A DNA stretch of 64,000 nt from [Phormidium] sp. LEGE 05292. Lineage in GTDB: Bacteria > Cyanobacteriota > Cyanobacteriia > Cyanobacteriales > Aerosakkonemataceae. The translations under genes were made by a program, and so were the position numbers. The DNA lies in NCBI RefSeq assembly GCF_015207735.1, contig NZ_JADEWG010000010.1, positions 1-64,000 of the forward strand. The letters are read 5' to 3'. The notes under the pieces were generated by a model. The model had not been told where the DNA came from. It worked only from the letters and a program-made list of their open reading frames with translations, and did not search any database. Every line of letters begins with the position of its first letter. Position 1 is the first letter of the stretch. Positions 9,831 to 16,431 of the stretch are shown one piece after another.

Positions 9831-9894
9831 GTAGGGTTTGTCAGATAAAGTTATAGGGCAATTATTGAGGATTTTAGTATCTGACGCACCCTAC
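9831..9894. repeat. Small palindromic (MITE-like) repeat
   Basis: Seventeen-base ends (9831-9847 and 9878-9894) are inverted copies with two mismatches, enclosing a short AT-rich centre. A partial, one-sided relative (GTAGGGTGCATCAG) is found near 15403. It lies in the 3' flank of the universal stress protein gene. Confidence 0.65.
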
Positions 9895-9948
9895 CATTGT
9901 GTAAGTTATGATGAATTTTGAATTGACTCCAATTGTAAAGAAATTTAG

Positions 9949-10674
9949 TTATTGTTCAGTAATAGAATCGGGAATTCCTAGCACAGGGCAAGAAAATTTA
10001 GCACCGAGTTTATGCACAAGGGAATGCTTTGCGGAGTGACAACCTAAAAATAGTAAATCTGCTGCTTCAGATTCCACCACTTTTGTTAATTCTTCTGCTA
10101 CACAACCAATACGTAAATGCGCGATGAAATCATCTCCCCATTCTTCTACTAAGTAACGTGCTTGCCATAAAATTTGGTCGGCTTTCTCAAATATAGAAGT
10201 TCGGGAACAAGTGGTTGGGATAGGGCGAGATTGTGTGGTTAATTTTGTGGTTGATTTTGTGGTTATTTGGCGATCGCTAGTCGCCAAAGCCTGAATTGTT
10301 GGTTTAGCTAACTCAGTGGTGACTGATTTTAATACTGATGCTGTAGAAAATTCCCAATAATTACTAGAAGTTTTGTAATTACTAGGAAAATGTTTTAACT
10401 TACTGTTTCCCTCATTATCAATGACATAGACAATTTGTACACTCACTTGTTTGTTTGTCGCCAAACTAGTTTGATGAGCCATCAACAGAGTAATATCTAA
10501 AGCTGTATGACTGCTGGGAGAACCGTTATAACCAACAACAAAAGTTAAGGAATTATCTGATTTAGTTGTTGGTGAAACGGAAGATTTTCTCCCTGGCAGC
10601 AATATCATTTGCTCAACCAAATCATCTCGACCAACTGCGCTTTGAAAGCGGACTAACATTGGTTTGATATTCAC
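9949..10674 (-). CDS. Universal stress protein (UspA) family protein
   Basis: A 241-residue single-domain UspA-like protein. The first strand with its downstream loop (FVVGYNGSPSSHTALD, about residues 45-60) and the C-terminal segment (LLFLGCHSAKHSL ... CPVLGIPD) match the fold. The usual GxxG-9x-GS/T ATP-binding signature is altered (GCHSAKHSLVHKLGAKF), so nucleotide binding is doubtful. A low-complexity Thr/Lys-rich insertion lies about 125-160. It is the last gene of the transporter operon, 26 bp after the ATPase, so it may be co-expressed with nutrient uptake. The function is not known. Confidence 0.8.
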   Translation of the reverse strand: MNIKPMLVRFQSAVGRDDLVEQMILLPGRKSSVSPTTKSDNSLTFVVGYNGSPSSHTALDITLLMAHQTSLATNKQVSVQIVYVIDNEGNSKLKHFPSNYKTSSNYWEFSTASVLKSVTTELAKPTIQALATSDRQITTKSTTKLTTQSRPIPTTCSRTSIFEKADQILWQARYLVEEWGDDFIAHLRIGCVAEELTKVVESEAADLLFLGCHSAKHSLVHKLGAKFSCPVLGIPDSITEQ

Positions 10675-10700
10675 CAGCTTTACCTCTCGTAATGAATTTG

Positions 10701-11540
10701 TTACTCGTCTTGAGTGAAATAACGATCCAAAAAATTTAAGGCGTGATTTCGCAGTTCAAAATATTCCTTAGTTTCGCGGATTTCTTGTCGATTACGTGGG
10801 TGGGGAAATGGTACCTCCAAAACCTCTCCTATTGTAGCAGCGGGGCCATTAGTCATCAAAACGATGCGATCGGACATATAGATCGCTTCATCCACATCAT
10901 GAGTAATCATCATTACTGCTTGTTTGCGGCTTTCCCAGATATCAAGTACCTGCTTTTGTAACTTACTCTTAGTTAGAGCGTCAAGGGCTCCAAAAGGTTC
11001 ATCCATCAGCAACATTTTTGGGCGAATAGCTAAAGCTCTTGCAATACCAACTCTCTGTTTCATTCCTCCAGAAATTTCATCAGGATATTTATCTGCTGCG
11101 GCAGTTAAATTGACCATTGCGAGATGTTCGTTGACGATGCTAATCTTTTCAGACCTTTTTGCATCTTTCAGGATTTCATCTACTGCTAAACGAATATTTT
11201 CCCGTACAGTTAGCCAAGGTAATAGCCCATAATGTTGAAAAATCATCATGCGATCGCTTCCAGGTTTGCGAATTTCTCTCCCTTCCATTCGCACCGTTCC
11301 CGAAGTTGCTCTTTCCAAGCCTGCAACTATTTTTAGTAACGTTGATTTGCCACAACCAGAGTGTCCAATTACAGAGATAAATTCATCTTCTCCGACTGTC
11401 AAATCTACCCCATTAAGGACTACAAATTCACCGCTATCAGGAGTGGGGTAAGACTTAACTAAATTGCTAATTTCTAAAAATCCAGGTTTGGATAAGGAGG
11501 GCTCGTAAGCATTGTTGTAGACTGAGTTAGACTTAACCAT
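10701..11540 (-). CDS. ABC transporter ATP-binding protein, NrtD/CynD-type
   Basis: A 279-residue nucleotide-binding subunit of the nitrate/sulfonate/taurine importer family. Walker A is GHSGCGKST (59-67), the Q-loop is FQHYGLLPW, the signature is ISGGMKQR (from 156), Walker B is KMLLMDEP (175-182), and the switch His is 214. It follows the binding-protein gene by 36 bp in the same operon. Only this one ATPase is present: there is no NrtC/CmpC-type ATPase fused to a binding-protein domain. That fits the cyanate (CynABD) arrangement better than NrtABCD or CmpABCD. The substrate remains unproven. Confidence 0.9.
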   Translation of the reverse strand: MVKSNSVYNNAYEPSLSKPGFLEISNLVKSYPTPDSGEFVVLNGVDLTVGEDEFISVIGHSGCGKSTLLKIVAGLERATSGTVRMEGREIRKPGSDRMMIFQHYGLLPWLTVRENIRLAVDEILKDAKRSEKISIVNEHLAMVNLTAAADKYPDEISGGMKQRVGIARALAIRPKMLLMDEPFGALDALTKSKLQKQVLDIWESRKQAVMMITHDVDEAIYMSDRIVLMTNGPAATIGEVLEVPFPHPRNRQEIRETKEYFELRNHALNFLDRYFTQDE

Positions 11541-11576
11541 TGAATGCTCCTGAAGTTAATTTGAATTTTACAAAAG

Positions 11577-13007
11577 CTAAGACAAGAAAATGTTAGTTGG
11601 ACTGTTAGCTCGAATCTCAAAACTATTGAGATAACCAACCGGATCGCTGGGGTTGAATTCTTTATTGTCTATAAATACAGCGGCAGGCTCAACCTTGTAA
11701 TCTTCCTGGGGACATTGAATCCCCATTTCTGTTGCTATCTCCCGATAGAGGTCAGTTCTCCAACCTTTACGAGCTAATTGTTCGGCGTTTTTGGGAAACT
11801 CTTTGATTTGTGCCCAACGTGCGGCTTGAGTCATTAACCAAATACTTTCTGATTGCCACAAAAAGGTTGAATGATCTCCGGGAATTCGGGCAAGATTAGC
11901 AGGTAAATCGAAGAAAATAGTTGTATCTTCTGAGTTGACAATTCGCTCTTTTTCATCAAAGCCGCCGTAGTTATAATTACCAACAATTGCGGGTCTGGTA
12001 AATTTATCGATCGGGCCTTTTTTCGGTTTTGCTCCTGTAAAAGATCGGTCTGTAATTAACTCGGCAACTTCTTGGCGATTTTCTGGTTTACTGCAATATT
12101 GGCAAGCTTCAATCATTGCTTTTACCAGCGATCGATATGTCTTTGGGTAATTAGTGATAAAAGATTCCATTACCCCTAAAAGGCGATCGGGATGTCCTTG
12201 CCAAATTTCCCGACCTTGAGCGAAAGTAAAACCTACTCCTTCGTTACCTTTAATTGCTCTAGTATTCCAAGGTTCCGCTACCATGTAAGCTTGCATTGCG
12301 CCAATTCTCACATTAGTCACCATTTGCGGTGGCGGCACAATAATAATCCGAAATTCTGCTAAAGGATTTACTCCCGCAGCTGCGGATAAATAGCGAACAA
12401 AGTATTCGTAAATGGCAGAACTTAACACCACAGCCCAAACTTTATTTTCGGCAGTTTGACTGTCGAAATATTTGCGAAAATCTCGTCCAAATGCTTCTAA
12501 ATCCCCGTTATAATCCTGCCAAGGACGTAAGCCAAAATCCCACATTGATCGATTCATTGTCATGGCATTACCGTGACGATGAATTGTCATGGCGGCGCAA
12601 AGTGGGGCGTGGCGTGCGCCTTCTGCACCAATTCTGGCATTAGTAACCGCGCCAGAGACAACGGGTGAAGCGTCGAGTCTGCCAAAAATAACTCCGTCGC
12701 GAGAAGTTGCCCAACTAGCTTCGCGGTTAAGTGTGACGTTTAAACCATATTTGCGAAAGAAACCTTTTTTCCATGCGATCGCAAATGGCGCACAATCATT
12801 TACAGGAACGTACCCAACGGTAATATTTTGTTTTTCTAATGTTCTGGGATCTACAACAGGTTGAACTGCTAACGCTTCTTCGGTTAATCCTTTCGCAGAT
12901 CGATCGCCTGAAATTCCACAGGAAGACAGCGCCATTCCCGCCGCACTTGCACCCATTCCTAACAGAAAATCTCTGCGAGTCCATGAAGATTTTTCGGTGT
13001 TACTCAT
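11577..13007 (-). CDS. NrtA/CmpA/CynA-family substrate-binding lipoprotein
   Basis: A 476-residue periplasmic binding protein with a twin-arginine motif (WTRRDFLLGMG, Arg11-Arg12) and a lipobox (ALSSC, Cys30), so probably Tat-exported and lipid-anchored. Family motifs include VGYVPVNDCAP, NREASWATSRD (Trp99), PPPQMV and AEPWN. By a from-memory comparison, residues that hold nitrate in Synechocystis NrtA seem changed: a Gln becomes Asn147, and the His of the THDxxLRYW segment is absent (SSAIYEYFVRYL). Nitrate is therefore not assured; cyanate or another small anion is possible. It sits between the permease and ATPase genes. Confidence 0.88.
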   Translation of the reverse strand: MSNTEKSSWTRRDFLLGMGASAAGMALSSCGISGDRSAKGLTEEALAVQPVVDPRTLEKQNITVGYVPVNDCAPFAIAWKKGFFRKYGLNVTLNREASWATSRDGVIFGRLDASPVVSGAVTNARIGAEGARHAPLCAAMTIHRHGNAMTMNRSMWDFGLRPWQDYNGDLEAFGRDFRKYFDSQTAENKVWAVVLSSAIYEYFVRYLSAAAGVNPLAEFRIIIVPPPQMVTNVRIGAMQAYMVAEPWNTRAIKGNEGVGFTFAQGREIWQGHPDRLLGVMESFITNYPKTYRSLVKAMIEACQYCSKPENRQEVAELITDRSFTGAKPKKGPIDKFTRPAIVGNYNYGGFDEKERIVNSEDTTIFFDLPANLARIPGDHSTFLWQSESIWLMTQAARWAQIKEFPKNAEQLARKGWRTDLYREIATEMGIQCPQEDYKVEPAAVFIDNKEFNPSDPVGYLNSFEIRANSPTNIFLS

Positions 13008-13044
13008 ACCTTAACTCCACCGATGATTTATTTTTACTACTGAG

Positions 13045-13122
13045 ACAGAGCCTCGGTTTTTCGTTTCCAGGTTCAACCAGGGAACGAGATCTGGGAGGTA
13101 GAACCTCCCTTGCTCCAAGATC
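13045..13122. repeat. Dispersed palindromic repeat inside the transporter operon
   Basis: This segment holds nested inverted repeats (CCAGGTTCAACCAGG, and GGGAGGTAGAACCTCCC at 13093-13109) between AGATCT-containing arms. It lies in the 135-bp gap between permease and binding-protein genes. It resembles repeats scattered through cyanobacterial genomes and could modulate the mRNA ratio within the operon. Confidence 0.65.
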
Positions 13123-13142
13123 TGATAACCAATGACCAATGA

Positions 13143-13991
13143 CTAATTTGCAGTTCTAGGACGATGTGTAACTAATTCCTGAATTTTACCTAAAGCGAAA
13201 TCTAGGAGTAGTCCTGTTACACCAATTACTAATACTGCGAGAAACACAGAACTGAGGTTTAATCGACTCCATTCATCCCAGACAAAAAAGCCAATCCCAA
13301 TCCCACCTGTGAGCATTTCCACTGCTACAATTACCAGCCAAGCTATCCCTAAACTGATTCGCAATCCAGTAAAAATGTAGGGTAAACTTGCAGGCAAAAT
13401 AATTTTGGTAATTCGTCGCCAACGATTCATTTCTAGCACTCTTGCTACATCAAGATAATCTTTAGAAACGCTAGAAACTCCCAAAGCTGTGTTAATAATT
13501 GTCGGCCACAATGAGGTGATAAAAATCACAAAAATCGCTGATGGGTCTGCCAAGTTAAAAATAGCTAAGGCAATTGGCAGCCAAGCTAAAGGCGATACGG
13601 GTTTAAAAATTTGAATGAGCGGATTGAGGGCTAACATTGCAGGCTTAGACATTCCAATTAGAAAACCTAAAGGAATTGCCACTACTGCACCTAATAAAAA
13701 TCCCCACAATACTCTTTTTAAACTTGCCAATAATAACCAACCAATCCCCAAATTTCCAGGGCCACGCTGATAAAAGGGATTGAGTATGTAATCTAAATTC
13801 GCCACAAATGCTTCGGCTGGGGTAGGCATTAATTCATGGTTCAAAAGTGCCACAACCCACCACAAAATGATGATTCCGAGAAACCCCAGTGCAGGCAGTA
13901 AAACCACATCCCGAAGGACGATCGGTTTGGCGCGTCGCCAAGCTGCCTGTCCAGCGATTGCGATCGCAGACAGATTTAAATTTATAGCCAT
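13143..13991 (-). CDS. ABC transporter permease, NrtB/CynB-type
   Basis: A 282-residue inner-membrane permease of the binding-protein-dependent transport family (BPD_transp_1), with about six hydrophobic segments. The cytoplasmic EAA-like loop (SVSKDYLDVARVLEMNRWRR) contacts the ATPase. It is the promoter-proximal gene of the operon, followed by the binding protein and the ATPase. The order permease, binding protein, ATPase differs from the usual NrtA-first layout. Expression is probably nitrogen-controlled through the NtcA site at 14326-14369. Confidence 0.9.
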   Translation of the reverse strand: MAINLNLSAIAIAGQAAWRRAKPIVLRDVVLLPALGFLGIIILWWVVALLNHELMPTPAEAFVANLDYILNPFYQRGPGNLGIGWLLLASLKRVLWGFLLGAVVAIPLGFLIGMSKPAMLALNPLIQIFKPVSPLAWLPIALAIFNLADPSAIFVIFITSLWPTIINTALGVSSVSKDYLDVARVLEMNRWRRITKIILPASLPYIFTGLRISLGIAWLVIVAVEMLTGGIGIGFFVWDEWSRLNLSSVFLAVLVIGVTGLLLDFALGKIQELVTHRPRTAN

Positions 13992-14325
13992 AGTGTCACA
14001 AGCGGGTACAAAGTTACTGAGCAGTACCAGCCAAGAACACTGATGAGTTCAGAAAAATAAAAAAATTTCTAACTCTTCAGTCTCCTCTCGTTGCCTACGA
14101 AGTTAGCTGACGGGCTAGGAATGAGAGTTATCCTTCTCTGTCTATCTCCTCACAAAATTGACAGAAATGCGCCCCAAAATTTGGTTCCTCCGCTCTAGGC
14201 TTACTAGCCTTAGATTAGGCTGACTTACTCAAATCAATCGAATTCTAGCATTCTAGTTGATAGAATGCAAGCCTACTTTTGGTATTAAATAAAACAAAAA
14301 CAATGATTCTAAAGCTGGATGATTA

Positions 14326-14369
14326 AAATTAAGAAAGTTTATATTTTCCCGGATTGTATGCCTGTTTAC
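14326..14369 (-). promoter_or_regulatory. NtcA-activated promoter of the transporter operon
   Basis: GTA-N8-TAC (14356-14369) is the exact consensus for the global nitrogen regulator NtcA. On the minus strand it is followed after 24 bp by TAATTT (14331-14326), which fits the TAN3T -10 element of class II NtcA promoters. Transcription would start near 14319 and leave a leader of about 330 nt before the permease start at 13991. The gene on the other side, DUF1830, has no matching -10 at the required distance. Confidence 0.72.
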
Positions 14370-14438
14370 TGTTTAATGCAATATTGACCTCTGTCCTTAG
14401 CTAGATTCTAAGCTCTCAGTTGAGTTGTTAATTTGGCT

Positions 14439-14741
14439 ATGATGACATTTAATACTCGTTTTCACCTTTTTTTGCCAAAAAATATGATAGAAATTTGTGA
14501 AGCATCGTTAGCAAATACAGTCGAAGAACTTTTGTGCTTTTATACCAATTCTAGTACAGAAATCCAAATTATTCGCATTGAGAATAACCCAACCTCTAAG
14601 TTAGAGCGTATAGTTTTTCCTAGCGAGCAATTATTATTTGTCGGGGAACCAAAAGCCCAGCTAGAAATTTACACTGGCAGTAAGGGAAAGGAAATTTTAT
14701 TTGATACTATTCCTTGTGCTAGCTTAAGCGTTAGAAACTAG
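14439..14741 (+). CDS. DUF1830 domain-containing protein
   Basis: A small cyanobacterial protein of about 100 residues. The core (LLCFYTNSSTEIQIIRIEN ... ERIVFPSEQLLFV ... LEIYTG) matches the DUF1830 pattern, a family of unknown function. A TTG at 14433 extends the frame by two codons; ATG at 14439 or 14442 is more likely. It diverges from the NtcA-controlled transporter operon and is followed by its own terminator. Confidence 0.85.
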   Translation: MMTFNTRFHLFLPKNMIEICEASLANTVEELLCFYTNSSTEIQIIRIENNPTSKLERIVFPSEQLLFVGEPKAQLEIYTGSKGKEILFDTIPCASLSVRN

Positions 14742-14762
14742 GAAGTTTTTTAAGTAAAAAAT

Positions 14763-14800
14763 GGGAATTGAGATGAAATAATTACAAATTCCCTTTTTTT
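14763..14800 (+). terminator. Terminator of the DUF1830 gene
   Basis: GGGAATT and AATTCCC form a 7-bp stem around a 17-nt loop (14763-14793), followed by seven T residues. It begins 21 bp after the DUF1830 stop. Confidence 0.8.
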
Positions 14801-14862
14801 ATTGATTGAATCAGTTAGTTGGGCGGAGCAAAGCGGTTAACAAAAGCAGCGATCGCAATCAT

Positions 14863-14953
14863 TAGACATCTCCAACAAAGAATGTAGAGACGTTGTATGC
14901 AACGTCTCTACAAAGGTTTCAGACAACGCAACTTTAATTTCTGGAGATGTCTA
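14863..14953. repeat. MITE-like element with terminal inverted repeats and inner hairpin
   Basis: Twelve-base perfect inverted ends (TAGACATCTCCA and TGGAGATGTCTA) bound a 91-bp segment. It contains a long inner palindrome, GTAGAGACGTTG ... CAACGTCTCTAC, of a type common in cyanobacterial intergenic DNA. There is no coding capacity, so it could only move with a transposase supplied in trans. Confidence 0.75.
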
Positions 14954-15500
14954 TTGGTAAACTCACACCTCAACAAATCAAGCACGATCGGGATTGTTTG
15001 TAGTAGCAACTTTAGTCGTATACTTCTCGAATAAAAAGAGTAAACAACAAAAAAACAGGGTTATAACCCTGTTACTTGTTAACGGCTGAAAACATTTTGG
15101 TGGAGTACTAGTAAACTAGTGATTTGTCCATGTACGCTTGCATTTATTTCTTCATGGTCAAACTTAAGATTACATAAGCAACACCGAAGTCCGCATTTAC
15201 GGTTCGATATTTTGCTATAGCCGTCATCAGCAATGCTGATTCTTTTGGTATGAATGATAGCTTTACGTCTCAGAGTAGCCCTCTCTGATTCGCTATCATA
15301 TTTAATTGTGCAGTTCGTTTTTAAGATATGTATGAGAACTACATGAGAAAGTTCTCATGAATTTATAACCAGACAAACCAAACCATTCGTAGAGATAAAT
15401 TTGTAGGGTGCATCAGAATAGCTAAAAATTAGCTTAATTTAAAGATTATAGCTCTGAGGCACCTTAAGGTCGTGCAACCTGCGTAAATTATGCTAAAAAT
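14954..15500. other. Intergenic region with a reading frame lacking a start codon
   Basis: No credible gene is seen. On the minus strand, 15079-15357 is open and reads through a Cys-rich segment (KCGLRCCLCNLKF), but it has no ATG, GTG or TTG start. It may be a gene relic or chance. A 20-bp palindrome with an A run lies at 15049-15073. Confidence 0.4.
15049..15073 (-). terminator. Possible terminator on the minus strand
   Basis: A perfect 20-bp palindrome (AACAGGGTTA with TAACCCTGTT, 15054-15073) is followed on the minus strand by about seven T residues. It is 430 bp beyond the response-regulator stop, so it may end that transcript or an unseen one. The palindrome has almost no loop, which lowers confidence. 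Confidence 0.5.
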
Positions 15501-16169
15501 TCAACTAGAGAAGCGATACCCCATCCCCCTAACCGTTTCAATTTTGTCGCTGCCTAATTTTTTGCGAAGATAACCGACATAAACATCGACAATATTAGAA
15601 TTTGGGTCATAATCGTATCCCCAAACGCTACTTAGCAGTTGTTCTCGACTTAAAACTTGTCCGGGATGACGTAAGAAAGTTTCTGCCAAGATAAATTCAC
15701 GGGCGGATAATTCAACTTGACGATCGCCTACAGACACCTTACGCGATCGCAAATCTAGTAAAATATCTGCTACTTGTAGTATTAAATCATCTTTTTTGGC
15801 AAAAGTGGTGCGATCGCGCAACCTAACACGCACTCTCGCCAACAACTCCTCAAACCGAAACGGTTTAGTCACATAATCATCCGCACCACCTTCTAACCCC
15901 GCCACCTTATCAGCAACATCATCACGCGCCGTCAGAATAATTACCGGAAGAGTTTCCCCTCTTCCCCGCAACTCTTGCAAAACTTCTAAACCATCTTTCC
16001 CTGGTAACGCCAAGTCCAGAATTAACAAATCGAAATCTTTACTATCAGCCATCCTGGTTACGGCTTGCCCATCATCTACTATTACAGTAGTAAAGCCATT
16101 AGCCTTTAAACCTTTCTCTAAAAAAGATGCTATTCGCGGTTCGTCTTCAGCGATGAGAATTCTATTCAT
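15501..16169 (-). CDS. OmpR-family response regulator
   Basis: A 222-residue two-domain transcription factor. The receiver domain has Asp8-Asp9 (AEDE), the phospho-acceptor Asp52 (LILDLALPG), Thr in ILTARDD and Lys in VTKPF. The C-terminal winged helix (about 125-222) carries VDVYVGYLRKK and ends in RGMGYRFSS. It lies downstream of the phytochrome kinase on the same strand, with only a pseudogene relic between, so it is a good candidate partner. Its first bases overlap the relic's stop. Target genes are unknown. Confidence 0.92.
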   Translation of the reverse strand: MNRILIAEDEPRIASFLEKGLKANGFTTVIVDDGQAVTRMADSKDFDLLILDLALPGKDGLEVLQELRGRGETLPVIILTARDDVADKVAGLEGGADDYVTKPFRFEELLARVRVRLRDRTTFAKKDDLILQVADILLDLRSRKVSVGDRQVELSAREFILAETFLRHPGQVLSREQLLSSVWGYDYDPNSNIVDVYVGYLRKKLGSDKIETVRGMGYRFSS

Positions 16170-16363
16170 AATTTTCAGCCAACCCCAATTTTTTCAGCGC
16201 CGCCTCCTCCGCACGTTTCTCAGCATCTTGGAAAGCTGCGATCCGTACCTTTGCCGTAAACCTTGCCATTCACATACACTGGAACAGTAAACTCTTTAGC
16301 GTGTGCTGGCTCATCTTCTTTAATTGTGAAATATTTCCCGATAATTGGGCTAACGTTTACCCT
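16162..16363 (-). pseudogene. Frameshifted remnant of an RNase III double-stranded RNA-binding domain
   Basis: Read on the minus strand from 16360, the DNA encodes HAKEFTVPVYVNGKVYGKG and then, after a +1 shift inside AGCTTTCCAAG near 16226, QDAEKRAEEAALKKLGL ending in TAG at 16162. Together these match the C-terminal dsRNA-binding domain of RNase III (the HAKEFTV, VNG, YGxG, AEKxA and ALxKL pattern). The catalytic domain and a start codon are missing, and a stop lies just upstream at 16364-16366. It overlaps the response-regulator start by 8 nt. Confidence 0.75.
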
Positions 16364-16431
16364 TTACCGTCCTCTGCTTTTAGCTTTACGCTTTCTTCCC
16401 TTCTGTCTTGGAGCCTTCTGTCTTCTTTTCT

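Noticed and set aside
14144-14156. CTATCTCCTCACA, resembling the conserved motif of the small RNA Yfr1
   Set aside because: The match is inexact and no flanking stems or terminator support an RNA gene.
15205-15216. ACGGTTCGATAT resembling a tRNA T-loop
   Set aside because: No acceptor, D or anticodon stems could be formed around it.
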